NCBI RefSeq assembly: GCF_036669915.1
Contig: NC_089321.1
Coordinates: 10,619,414 to 10,683,413 of the forward strand
DNA from: Pocillopora verrucosa
Taxonomy: Eukaryota; Cnidaria; Anthozoa; Scleractinia; Pocilloporidae
DNA: 64,000 nt
Direction of reading: 5' to 3'
Shown: positions 47,228 through 59,700 of the stretch, piece after piece
Numbering within the stretch: the first letter of the stretch is position 1
How the letters are laid out: the number at the start of each line of letters is the position of its first letter
Program-made: the position numbers and the translations under genes
The notes under the pieces: generated by a model
Database searches by the model: none
The model's input: the letters and a program-made list of their open reading frames with translations, nothing else
Told to the model about the DNA's origin: nothing

Positions 47228-50200
47228 TCATGCCCTTTTTACCCTTTGCTCAGGTTCAAAACTTATAAACATGACAACAAACACACCCATAAGGAGAGCA
47301 ACGGAAAACAAAAAATGCCACAAGTCATGCCAGTCGAAAAATCCAAAAATGACACATTCTCCGTTTTTGTCACGAGAGTTTTCTGGCGCCGATGTTTTGT
47401 TTGTGGTGGGTAACCATGTGAAAACCCAAACAGCTGCTACCAAAATGATAAAGTTGAGAAAGATAAAAAGAACTAGTAAAGTACCCCTACCATGAAGCTT
47501 TCCAAATTTGCCTTTGGAAAGCTTCTCCCAAGGCCTAGCTTTAGCTAGGATTGCGGCGACGCTACAGGCAATGCATGCAATCAGAAGCGCTTGAACCGGA
47601 TCGCTAAACAAGTTATACGTAAAAAACCCACTGGGTATTTGCAGGCCACTCCAAATGAATAAAACTGCGTCAAGTTTGTCTTCACCGTCACCACTTCTAA
47701 ACTTTTTGTGTCTATTAAATGTAAACCAAGTCCAGCAAACTATCACAAGCCAGAAAATGACCAGGAATACCATGAAAAACCCCTGCACTGTTTTGTTGAG
47801 CCCAGAATTCGAGATAAGTAGCGCACAAAAGTAGTTAGAAATAAAAAGAGGCATAATAATAAATAGGAAGAAGCCAGGAGCGTCAACTAGGTACTTTTCA
47901 TTTTGCGGACTATTCTGCTTAGTGCCACTATACAGCAATAGTACAGTTAAACCAGCTATGATAAGCATGAAGGCCGAATCGAACTGAAATGTGAACACGC
48001 CTGGACAGAGGTGGCAAAGGGCGGACAACAATCCCCGGAAAACCAAAGCCCACGAAAACGCATACCCAATAGAAAAGAAAGACCCCTCTTGAATTTTTTT
48101 TTCCGCCACGGCGGCTCCGCCACTTCTGCGACGAAGATTCACCTTCGTTTCCAGTATTAGTACCCACACAACTAAGATTAGGCCGTGGACTATGTAAGTC
48201 AAGTTACTTATCATCAAGTTAAACGGAATATCATAATTTACAACTCTATAACAAAAGTCGTTGTAGTAACATTTATCTCTGTCCCCTTCCTGAATCATCG
48301 TATCCCAGTTTGCAAACACGAACTGAGAAGCACCTATCATAAGCGTAAAACCCACAATGCCTGTGATAAAGGAATAGGTCTTTGGACTGGCGGAGAACCA
48401 ATGATCTCTGATTACCGTCCACATTGTACAAACGAACACTTTTAAATTAGCATTATTATTGACCTGATTACCTTCACCAGGCTTTACCTCGAAGAGAAAA
48501 TACGCAAAGATAGACACTAATATACCAACCACAAATGATACAAAAAATAGGACACAAATGGGCGTGGTATAATTATAATCGAACGACCTTGTCAGCTTTA
48601 AAGTAACATGTTTTGACCCACTAAGTTTGACGTCACCTGATGAGTTCTTCAAACTAATTCCAATGAACCATCTGGAAACGGAATCGGTTAAAGGGGGAAT
48701 GGAAACGCTGGATAAAGTTATCCGTCCTTTTGTTGCAAAAGAAAGTCGAAGAGATTCTTTCTTGTAATTTATGCTCTCGAGGTCTTTCTGGACATCGACT
48801 TCTTCACAGTTGTGCGATACCTTCAAATAGGCAACAACTGTTGATTGAGACGTGGCAGTAATGTCTAGTTGTTTATCAGAGATACCTTGAGGTGGAATGA
48901 ACTGGAACACGCTCACCTCATCTCCCTGGACATTGACTGTGTGTGGTTCATCAAGCGCGATTTCTGATGCACCTTCGGCTATTTGCACTGTGAAGGAAAG
49001 CCCACTGCCTTTTCCCACCACTGATAACTTCTTCCCTGTGTTTTGATCATTGGTCAAACCGGTGGGACAAATGCTTAAAGTGTTCCAAACTGATGTTGGC
49101 TTTGAAAGGTCCACATGACCAAGTAGAGATGAGTCAACTCTCTGGTACAGGGAAACGAGCAAGGAACCTAAAAATAAAAGAGAGAATCTAGCACATGAAT
49201 ACATCAATAACTACCAAAACAGATGATAATAAGATTTCATAGGAGCCCACTAATGTGGGGTTAATGTCCACCCTAATGGCTTCGCTTGCCTGCCGGTCAC
49301 TGAATCGAGCTGGGCTTCTTGCTGGAGACGCTTTGTTCTATTTTTTAATTCAAGCGAGACATTAAGCTCACAAATTTCTCCAAATCTCTCTACTTTGTAG
49401 TGAATGTTAGGGAAGGTCACAGACCCATATTCTTCAGATAAAATCAAACTAGAAAATGACTAATGTATCTTCTCAGCATAGCTGCTTCTTAGATCATTGT
49501 AGAAAAGAAGGTCTGAAAATGTTGAGACTTGTTCTTCCAGGCGCTCTTATCAGTACAAATATTTTTCTTTCCATAACTCACACCTAAGTTCCACATATCA
49601 GAGCCAAAATCTACTCTTATTTCTCTATAACCTTTAATTTTTATAGTATCTTTTGGAAACAGATTTGGAGACTTAATTTCTACTTCCTACTAGGAGGGAG
49701 GTGATACTGACCCTTATCGAGCTGGTAAGTCACCGCAGGCTGTGAAATAGTAATAATAATAAAAAAAGCTGTCTGCATATTTGAGATCACTGAGCAAGAT
49801 TAAATCAAACTATTGAAAACAAATTCAGCGAAACGAGACCTATCCAAGTAGCTACCGATCTCTCTGACCATTGAAAACTGAAAGATATTTGGACTTGCAA
49901 TACGGGTGTACAGGCTGGATAAACAGTAGACACGGAAATATGTTGCGCAGTCAGAAACGAATTGTGTTACGGGGAAATTTACTGATTCTTCCGTGTGTTT
50001 GTTTGGGACATGTTTATTCGTAAACTTTCCATATTTAATCATTTGAGTTCTTTCAAGTTCTTTCATTCTAGTAAGCTAAAAAAATTAATATCTATATATA
50101 TTTATAGAAAACCACAGTAGCTTTTGAAAAGTAAACTAGGAGATTTCTGCTTCGTTTCTTGCTTCCATTATACACCTGTATGTCGGTACTTTTGTCGTTC

Positions 50201-51677
50201 ATTATTAGTGAAATTTTAGGTTAATATAAGTGTTAATGGTCTTTCTGGAAAAACTGGTTCTCATGGCAGTAGGTAGCTGAGTTTATACGCGTAATTTTTA
50301 TTTCCTTTCATACGATAGTTTCCACACCAACCTTACATAGATAAACAGAAATTTTAGTTACTTTTCCACTTTTATTTCCAAAGCTACTCCACCGTGATTA
50401 AGATAGGTAATATTTTCTATAACAGAGCTTCGAATTCTCACCTAAGTTTCCTATTTTTAATGGCCTAGAGTCTATTGTATCCTTCCTTTTCATTTTGAGA
50501 TTATTTTCGTCGTAGAGACAGATGGAATATTTAAGTAGCTTCTGTTTAACTTCAAAGAAACATTTTTCGATTCTTCTGTTATACTGTTCAAATATGGTAG
50601 ATTTGGAGAACAATGGAACCTGACATCAGTTCTTATTTAAGCAAGTACTTTGTAAAGCTTTTTTCGATTACATAGACGACGGCATGCCGATTACCAGTTT
50701 AGTTTTTACTCTTGCATGATGTACGTTAGAGGGCTCTTCGAATAAAGTCTGCTGTGGAACCCAAACGCTGTCTCATCCTTGACCTCCGTATAAGCTCGCT
50801 CGAAGTAGATCGCCGTGTACCAGGAAATCGTGACGAGTTTCAGTTCTCGCAAGCCGAGTGGTTTCTACCGAGTTATTTTTCCCCCGTTTTTTACGTTTCC
50901 CACAAAGTCCAGTTTAGTGCGCGAAAACCTATCGTCATAATGAGTCAAACAAACTAAGTGCAAGAACGGCAGGAGCAAGGGTAATGTGTTTCTAGTTTCT
51001 TGCAGGAACGCTGGTTCGCTTATGCTCTTTCAAGGACAGTCTATCCTGAAATCACTAGGAGTTTAAAGTTGGCATTTTGTTCATCGGTGGAATGCCACAA
51101 CAATAATGCTCAGGAATTAAAGATCCTTCGTAAGAAGCGACCACCTCAATGAATGCATGAGTGGCGATTCAGTAAAAGTCTTAATTTCAAGTCTCGAAAG
51201 TAAGAACCCTGATCTGTGCAAACAGTGAATGTATTCAGGAAAATCTACAAATTCCTGAATTGATAAGAGTTACCACTTTCGGAAATTTCGAAAACACTTT
51301 CGGATTACAGAAGAATAATCAAGGAATGAAATGAATGTAGAAAGAGAGATTTTGTTTCTTCATTAAAACCAAAAGTCAACAAAACTTCGCTCTCCTAGAA
51401 GTAGGTAACACCACTCTATCAAACTGGTTATGCCCTCACCTTTCTTCTTGTCATTCCTTTTAGTTTTCATGCGTAAAAAGCTCCCGGGTTTGTCCAGCTT
51501 CAACACACAAGATAGTTGCAGATAGCTGTCGGTGGATATTGTGCCAGTGATCTCTATCACCCCACTCTGGACATTTGAAACAGTCATGCTGGACGAACAT
51601 GTTGCTAGAAGATGTCCACAGGCTGAGGGGCACCAAGCGAGTAGAAGTAGGAATGAATATAAAAGGATTGAAAACAT
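47228..51677 (-). CDS. SIDT-like: SIDT locus H: intact SID-1/SIDT-family membrane protein
   Basis: Exons 51440-51677, 49372-49431 and 47228-49167 join in frame to 745 aa. Donors are gtgagg and gtgagc; acceptors ctgaag and tttttag. Order: signal peptide, ectodomain (exon 2 gives EYGSVTFPNIHYKVERFGEI), RSFDYNYT, TM1, a short acidic linker, TM2, CYYNDFCYR, membrane core. CREST metal-site residues are kept: SxxxH as LSALCHLCPG, Asp in TFQFDSAF, HDLWH near the end. The loop before the SxxxH helix is shorter than in A or D (only AAVAEKKIQEGSF), which explains most of the length difference. Tail ends EPEQRVKRA. Exon 3 also has an in-frame ATG just upstream of its acceptor that would give MMYSCARFSLLFLGSLLVSL, a plausible alternative signal peptide. 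Intron 1 is enlarged by an LTR-like insertion. Closest copy is J. Confidence 0.92.
49966..50944. mobile_element. LTR-like insertion in intron 1 of SIDT locus H
   Basis: About 980 bp absent from the same intron in A, B, D and J; the intron text resumes at 'gtcaaacaaactaag'. It begins tgttacgggg and has 'cttcgaataaagtctgctg' (polyadenylation-signal-like) near 50738. No ORF. A solo LTR is the best guess; the exact ends and a target duplication were not resolved. Confidence 0.5.
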
Positions 51678-53119
51678 CCTAAAAAGCAAGGCTTACGTTG
51701 CTTTATTTAGATAGCACCTTATCTTGTTGGTTGTGCTGCGTGCAAACAAGAGACCTGACGGGTGTTTTTATGCCCTATTGATTCTCAACACGACACTTTG
51801 GAAAGACAAGAGCCTAGTAATAATAGGTTGCTGTCTTGGGTCTTGTTTTAAATAATTTATTTGATTAATATTCAGGGTCAAGCTACTCATGCTTTTTGTT
51901 GCGGCTGAATCCACCCAAAGTTAGAAAAATCCTATTTAACCTCGGAGAAAGCCAAAAGTACAACCTCTTGCTCAAGCTCAAGACTTGCGTTGCTTTATTT
52001 AGATAGCGCCCTATCTTGTTGGCTTTCCATGCCGTAATAATTCTCAACATGACACTTTGGACAGACAAAAGCCTAGTTATAACAGGTTTCCGTCTCACTT
52101 TAAATAATTTATTCGATGACTACAACTTTATTTCTGGCGTAGGGGCTCATCACAGAGTGCGTTTCTACCAGAACAATTTGCAATCTCAGCAGCCAGCGAA
52201 AACACATCACAATATCACTAGAGTCAATAAGTGCCGGGAGTAATAACAAGCAAACAGTTGGAGCGCGGGAAAAATGCGGGCGACCAAGTCTCGACTGGGT
52301 TTTAGTTTTGCATCTGATTGGTTGTTGATCGGGTGGCGGAACTTTTCTGAGTCATAAAGCGAAGAAAAACAAAACCATGACCATCCCGGATCACTTCGAC
52401 ACTCGGGTACAAATAGTTCTCGGCCACCGATCATTTAGCAGATGAAAAGCAAGGCTTGTGTTGCTTAATTTAGACAGCGCCGTATCTTGTTGGCTCTGTT
52501 GCGTGCAAACAAGAGACCTGTGTTTCTATGCCCTAATGATTCTCAACACGACACATTGGAAAGACAAAAGCCTAGTAATAATAGGTGATGAATTGCCATC
52601 TCTTTTGAAATAATTTCTTTGATGAAAAATTCAGGGTCAAGCTACTCGAACTTTTTGTTGAGGCTAAATCCATCCAAAGTTAGACAAATCCTATTTGGCC
52701 TCGGGGGAAACCAAAAGTAAAAGCTCTGATTCCTGAAAATAACGCAAGCTTATAAGTAATGTGGTGCCAAATTTGCGAGTTTTCCTCAAATTAATCTAAT
52801 ATTTAGAGTTTGAATTCAACACCAACGGGATCTTAAGGGAAACGTATGCTCCAGATACTTATATTAAGTCATCCATGTACAAGAGTATATGAACTTAATT
52901 ACTTTTTCCAAAGAGTAGCCCAGCTGTGACTGAACAGTCTCGAACTCTTTCTTCCATCCAAAGGCGGTACTTTTGGACAATTAAGGGCCAGTCAAAGAGA
53001 CATTCTTAACTCAAACAAATACCTTTTTACGATAATCAAAAAACAGTTGATACAGACTTTTGACATTAGGGTCTGATTTGAGAGGGTGGTTTGATTTTGG
53101 ACGCTAGTGTCAGAATTTA
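51271..53119. repeat. Segmental duplication, left copy
   Basis: Includes the end of intron 1, exon 1 and the upstream flank of H. It matches 62171-64000 with only scattered differences by eye (for example an 11-bp gap near 52824 versus 63704), so it is a recent duplication. Contains a CCAAT module (52160-52440) and a minisatellite relic from about 53050. Confidence 0.85.
51440..51677 (-). CDS. SIDT-like: Exon 1 of SIDT locus H (signal peptide exon)
   Basis: ATG at 51677, MFSILLYSFLLLLAWCPSAC then GHLLATCSSSMTVSNVQSG. Donor G|gtgagg at 51440/51439. Confidence 0.88.
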
Positions 53120-53520
53120 CTAATGACCGGCTTTAGACACTAGTGACCGATTTTAGGCACTAGTGTCCAAGTATAGACACTACGTAGTGACTAATTTTAG
53201 ACACTAGTGTCCAATTTTAAACATTAGTGTCCACGTCCACAAGAGCAGTTTTCAACTGACTTTCGAAAAAACAAAGCCATTCAAGCCCAAAAGCCGATCA
53301 TAACAAGCTTTAACACTATCAACAGCCGATGAGAACACAAATTATTCAAGCAAACTACCAATAGCGCGGAAGATCGCGGAGGACCAAGTCACGATTTATT
53401 TTTGTTTTGCAGCTGATTGGTCGAGGAGGATAGTGTGCGTTTTCTACACCATTCACAGGCCGAAGTAAAGCAAACAAAAGCAATCCCAGATCAATTTTGA
53501 CATGCAATTGAAAACTTCCT
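53050..53520. repeat. Minisatellite relic followed by CCAAT module
   Basis: Reverse-oriented degenerate minisatellite units (gacactagtgtccaatttta) to about 53235, then a CCAAT-type module similar to 35540-35790. Confidence 0.6.
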
Positions 53521-53526
53521 TATTAT

Positions 53527-54095
53527 ATGGAGTTTTACATTGCACTCCCTTACATTACTTATTCTGAAGCCTACGACTTTTGCACGGGTTCAGAACTTAA
53601 AAACATGACAACAATTATGGCCATTAGGACACCAAAGGAGGACAAAAAATGCCAAAGATCGTGCCAATCGAAAAATCCCAGAAAAGCACATTCTTCGTTT
53701 TGGTCACGGGAGTGTTCTGGCGTCAGCGATTCGTTTGTGGTGGGCAGCGATTTGAAAACGCCAAAAGCTCCCACTAAAACGATGAAAGTGAGGAAGATGA
53801 AAAGCCCTTGATAAATTTCGTGGCTGTTCGGCAATTGTGCTTGCATTCACAGCAACAGCACAGCTTTCTCCAGGGGCTAAGCTTAGCGGGGACAACAATG
53901 ATGCTACAAATGTGCAGGTATACAGAAACACCTGTGACAGATTGATGAACAAAAACACAAAAAGATACCCAAGGGTACTACCAGGCCACCCAAAATGAAT
54001 AAAAACACATTACATGCATTTCGGCATACTCCTTTGTGGATATTTAACTTATAAAAAGCCCACTAAACTATCAAAAGTCACCAAAAGTCAGGAAA
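53527..54095 (-). pseudogene. SIDT 3' fragment (F-type)
   Basis: Resembles the end of locus F. Frame 53571-53846 is open through PENSRDQNEE-like text (here PEHSRDQNEECAFLGFFDW) and HDLWHFLSSFGVLM to a stop. Upstream, the frame shifts (MFLFINLSQVFLYTC-type text in another frame) and homology ends near 54095 at the CCAAT module. No promoter or ectodomain, so not functional. Confidence 0.8.
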
Positions 54096-54282
54096 ACTTC
54101 TGTAGTAGTTTTTCTGAGCCAATCATAGAGCGAATGAAAACAGAGCTATGGCAAGATCTCAGAGTACTTTCGACACTTAGGAGGAAAAAGCTCTACCAGT
54201 CAAATACCAGATATGTTGACTCACTCTTTGTTCCCTTCTCCACGAATAACCAATCCCACACACTGTTTATTCCAGCATCGCC

Positions 54283-55536
54283 CAGAAAGCAAAGACATAT
54301 CCGGGACCTTGACTGCGCCGCTGGCGGTAAATTTGAAAGTTGATTAGTGAAGTGGGCTTAAAACAAAAGAGAAATTGATCAGAAAATGTCCAAGAGGGCT
54401 TGCGTTTTTCAAGTTTTCGTCTAAACTCCGCAACATTCCTTAGTTTTAGCATATGGTCTTTATAGAACAAGAATCATTAAAAAATATTTTTCCATTCTCG
54501 CCTTTTTGTATGTTCTTTAATCCCTGGCTATTTTTATGTGAAATTTGGCCTTTTTAGTCATCAGTGAGTATGGGAAGTTGTTTTTGATTCACATCAAGAC
54601 TGGATTTCTCTTGAACTAATACCCTAATTTCTGTTTTAGCATGTGGTTATGACAGTTAAGCTTCCAATGAAGCTTTACACAAACTTTCGTGTGGTTTTGA
54701 CGGTTGGAAGTTATGGCTTTGCCAGAATTTCTGAAACGACTTCTGATCTCTCTCTCGCTTTTGCCTCAGATGAAACCCATGAGAACAGAACTGACTTATT
54801 TCAAAACTTCCTCGAGTATATTAATGTATTCTAAGCTCCGCCTCCATGAACAAGAGCGCGTGTAGCATCGCAGTTAACCATTCAAAACGAAACATTACCA
54901 CATGACAACTTTGTAAACTCTGAAATCGTTGTGAGATGTTGCTAGGCTTTGTTTCCAACTTCTAGATATTTTTCCGAAGAAATATCTCGTAACGCGCTAA
55001 TCATGTTCACGACACAAAATAAGGACAGTAAGCTCCTATAAGTCATGGGCATCACTAAGTCGCTTTAAGTCGGAGAAAGAACTTTCCGTAACATGTTCTT
55101 ATAAACATGCTTAAAATCGACAGGTTTGTTTCTGCGTAACCACTGACAACGCGTAACCCGGTCATATTGTTGCCCCATTGAGCTATAATTTACATATACA
55201 CCATCGCCTTCCACTGTAAGTGTGCCGCAAAAACGCTCGAGAAAAGTTAAAGTTCTGTGATATTCAAAATGTGCATCTTCCAAGAAATGCAAAGCGTTGA
55301 TTGGGAGCTCTCTTAAGAGCTCGTAGAATCCCCGATTAATGCATTCTAAGCTCCGCCTCCAAAAACAATAGTGCGTGTGGCATCGCATTTAACCATTCAA
55401 AACGAAACGCTACCACACAATAACTTTGTAAACTCTGAAATCGTTGTGAAATGTTACCGGGTTTTGTTTCCTACTTCTAGATATTTTTCGGAAGAAGTAT
55501 CTCGTAACGCGCCAATCATGTTCACAACACAAAATA
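54283..55536. mobile_element. 1.25-kb insertion of unknown type in duplicated SIDT flank
   Basis: The shared flank text 'tattccagaatcttttatt' is split here: left 'tattccagcatc', right 'acagaatctttta'. The insert contains two direct copies of about 200 bp (54830-55027 and 55340-55543, 'ttctaagctccgcctcca'). Between them is a minus frame of 107 codons (55065-55388, LLRELPINALHFLEDAHFEY) with no recognised domain. Could be a non-autonomous retroelement or a nested duplication. Confidence 0.5.
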
Positions 55537-55559
55537 AGGACAGAATCTTTATTACACTT

Positions 55560-56080
55560 CTTCTAAACTTTAGTTAAGTTAGTTAGCGAAAGTTTCGTTA
55601 AACCGACATAATACTACAATAAACTTGTATCCTAGTATTACATGAATAACCTAGATGAGAACTTCTAGGACGGTTGTGTTTCACTTTCTATTAATGGCTA
55701 ATATTTCAGGAAAGGTTTGCATTAAAAAACTACCACACTTCTCGATTGCGTTTTTTTTTTTCGTTTCTTAAATGGCCCTTTACGCTGTCTTGATCAAGAA
55801 CGTCGCTTTACATAAATTGACTTGGTTGACCCAAAGTACATGCGGAAATGGCAAATTCTAACATGTGAAAGATTGTCTCTAATTCTAAAAATTTTATGAT
55901 AAAAATCTAAAAAGTTTACAAATACCTTCACGAACGTTTCAGGAAAAAAAAATTATGGTAATTACAAATGGCCATAACAGCTTTGTCTTAAAATCATTCC
56001 TCGATATAAGAATACAAATACAGTATACTTCGTTTATAAATTCCAGCTGGTTATAATGCTAGCTAAGTTAGTACAGGCTC
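55560..56080. repeat. Shared downstream flank of SIDT locus J
   Basis: Paralogous to 3341-4159 and 46090-46640. No gene. Confidence 0.55.
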
Positions 56081-56084
56081 CTAG

Positions 56085-56265
56085 CTCATTACTTCCTCAC
56101 GTTTAAGCCTCTCATACCCTTTTTCCCTTGTGCTTCTGGCTCATCATTCCCTCGCGTTTTAGCCTGCACTACGCTTTTTTCCCTTTGTGCTTCTGGCTCA
56201 TTATTCTCTCGTATTTCAGCCTGTGGGCATTGTTCAGGTTCAGAACTTACAAACATGACAGTTCA
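56085..56265 (-). pseudogene. Duplicated fragment of SIDT tail-coding end
   Basis: Repeats 'tcccttgtgcttctggctca', 'ccctcgcgttttagcctgc' and 'caggttcagaacttacaaac', matching the last about 180 bp of locus J exon 3. It is truncated at the segment encoding the VMFMSSKAE region. Confidence 0.7.
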
Positions 56266-56760
56266 GTAGCCCTCTTATCATTACCAAGGTAAGTAACCAC
56301 ATGCTAAGATTGAGCCTACACAAGGTGCTGAAAGTGATCATGAAAGCAGGGCAGTATAATATTTTTCTTGAGAGACCTGATGTTAAATCCCAGAAGTAAA
56401 CGAGTGTATACCCTCTCACCCCATTTAGATCCCCAAGACATCTCCACGTTTTTCAGAGCATTTTTCAATTGCTGTCGAAAATCTAAAACCATATAATCAC
56501 CATGTAACAGTCAATAAGCACAAAGATTGATATTACCAATAACCAATAAGAACTCAGAATAAAACAGGTAAAATACTAAAAGCGCGGGAATTCACGGGCG
56601 AACAAGTTATGATTAATTTTCGTTTTGTAATCACAGACAAAAGTAAAGCAAAGATGATGCAATCCCGGATCACTTTTGACACTCAATTGAAAAATACTCT
56701 TATGTAGAAGTTTCTGCTCAATTTTTCCTTTGTGCTTCTGGCTCATTATACCCTCACGTT
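56266..56760. repeat. Downstream flank of SIDT locus J
   Basis: Shared 'ccctcttatcattaccaagg' block, a shortened C-rich tract near 56412 and a CCAAT-type module at 56485-56690. No gene. Confidence 0.5.
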
Positions 56761-59700
56761 TTAGCCTGCACTGCCCTTTTTTTTCCTTTTTCCTCTTCTC
56801 TCATAATTCCCTCGCGTTTTGGCCCGCACTGTGTTTTTTTCCCTTTGTGCTTCCGGCTCACTATACCCTCGCGTTTCAGCCTGCTGGCTTTGCTCGGCTT
56901 TAGAACTCATAAACATGACAACAAACGCACCCATAAGGAGAGCAAAGGAAGACAAAAAATGCCACAGGTCATGCCAGTCGAAAAATCCTAAAATAACACA
57001 TTCTTTGTTTTGGTCACGAGAGTTTTCTGGCGATAATGTTTTGTCTGTGGTGGGAAACTGTGTGAAAACCCAAACAGCTGCTACCAAAATGATACCGGTG
57101 AGAAAGATAAAAAGAACTTGTAAAGTGCCCCTACCATGAAGCTTTCCAAATTTGTCTTTGGAAATCTTCTCCCAAAGCCTAGCTTTAGGTAGGATTGCGA
57201 CGACGCAACAGGCAATGCATGTCAACAGAAACGCTTGAGCCGGATCCCTAAACCAGTAAACTTTAAAAATCGCCGCGGGTATTACAAGGCCACCCAAAAT
57301 GAATACAAATGCGTTAAATGTCTTGTTCCTACAACACTTTTGGTGCATATTTAGTTTATAAAAAGCCCAAAACAACATCCCAAACCACCAAATGATCAGG
57401 AATTTGTAGAAAAACGCCTGCATTGTTATGTTCAGGCCAGAATTCGAGTTAAGTCGCCCAGCAAAGTAGTTTAAAACAAAAAGAGGTATAATGAAAAGTA
57501 GGAAGAAGTTAGAAGCGTTAACTCGGTACTTCTCATTTTGAGAACGATTCCGCTCAATGCCATTATACAACAACAGTACAATTAAACCAGCTATGATAAA
57601 CATGAAGGCCGAATCGAACTGAAATGTGAACACGCCTGGACAGAGGTGGTAAAGTGTGGAAAACAATCCCTGGAACCCCAAAGCCCAGGCTAACGCATAC
57701 GCGATAGAAAAAGAGTACCTCTGTTTTATTGCTGTTGCCCCTTCGACGTCTTTGCAGCGAAGATTCACCTTCCTTTCCAGCATCCATAGCCACAAAGCTA
57801 AGATTGGGCCGTGGACTATGTAGGGTAAGTTACTTGTCATTAAGTTACATGGAATATCAAGATTTGCAACTCTATAACAAAAGTCGTTGTAGTAACATTG
57901 ATCTCTGTTCCCTTCCTGAATCATCGTATTCCAGTTTACAAACACGAACTGAGAAGCACCTACCATAAGCGTAACACCCACAATACATGTGATGTGGGCA
58001 TAGCCCTCTCGATCAGAGGAAAACCAGTGAGATCTGATTACCTTCCGCTCTTCACAAACTAAATTGGCATTATTATTGACCTGATTACCTTCACCAGGCT
58101 TTGCCTGGATGAGAGACTCTTCGAAGAGAAAATACGCAAAGATAGACACTAATATACCAACCACAAATGATACAAAAAATAGGACACAAATGGGCGTGGC
58201 ATAATTATAATCAAACGACCTTGTCAGCATTAATGCGACATTTTTTGACTCACTAAGTTTGACGTCACCTGATAAGTTCTTCAGACCAATTCCAATGAAC
58301 CATCTGGAAACGGAATCGGTTAAAGGGGGAATAGAAACGCTAGATAAAGTTATCCGTCCTTTTGTTACAAAGGACAGTCGAAGAGATTCCTTCTTGTAAT
58401 CTATGCGCTCGAGGTCTTTCTGGACATCGACTTCTTCACAGTTGTGCGATACCTTCAAATAGGCAACAACTGTTGATTGAGACGTGGCAGTGATGTCCAG
58501 TTGTTTATCAGAGATACCTTGAGGTGGAATGAACTGGAACACGCTCACCTCAGCTCCCTGGACATTGACTATGCGTGTTTCATCAAGCGCGATTTCTGAT
58601 GCACCTTCGGCTATTTGCACGGTGAAAGAAAGCCCACTGCCTTTTCCCAACACTGATAACAACTTCTCCCCCGTGGTTTTATTATTGGTCAAACCGGTGG
58701 GACAAATGCTTAAAGTGTTCCAAACTGATGTTGGCTTTGAAAGGTCCACATGACCAAGTAGAGACGAGTCAACTCGCTGGTACAAGGAAACGAGCAAGGA
58801 ACCTAAAAATAAAAGGGATAATCTAGCACATAAATACATCAATAACTATCAAAACAGATGATAATAAGATTTCATAGGAGCCTACTAATGTGGGGTTAAT
58901 GTCCACCCTAATGGCTTCGCTTGCCTGCCGGTCACTGAATCGAGCTGCGCTTCTTGCTGGAGACGCTTTGTTCTATTTTTTAATTCAAGCGAGACATTAA
59001 GCTCACACATTTATCCAAATCTCTCTACTATGTAGTGAATGTTAGGGAAGGTCACAGACCCATATTCTTCTGATAAAATCAAACCAGAAAATGACGAATG
59101 TATCTTTACAGCATGACTGCTTCTTAGATCATTGTAGAAAAGGAAGTCTGAAAATGTTGAGGCTTGTTCTTCCAGGCGCTATTATCAGTACAAATGTTTT
59201 TCTTTCCATAACTCACACCTAAGTTCCACATATCAGAGCCAAAATCTACTCTTATTTCTCTATAACCTTTAATTTAAAAGTATCTTTTGGAAACATAGCT
59301 CAGATTTGGAGACTTAATTTCTACTTTAACCTGCCGTGACTAATCCTAAGCGCCCAGACTGACTAGGAATAAAAGGAACAAATTGAGCGAAACGAGACCT
59401 TTCCAAGTAGCTACTGCATGATCTCCTTGACTATTAAAATCTGAAATATTTTTGGATTCGCAGAAGCGAATTTGTCAAATAAAACTAGGTACGAGAACGA
59501 CAGGAGCTAGGCTGATGTGTTTCAAGTTTCTTGTAGGAATGCTAGTTTCACTTTTCCTCTTACATGGACAGTCTATCCTAAAATTGCTAGAAGTTCGAAG
59601 TTGACATTTTGTTTATTGGTGGAATGCCACAACAATAATGCTCAAGTTTAACCGTAATTTTCGGAATTAAAGATCCTTCGAGAGAAGCGACCACGACGAA

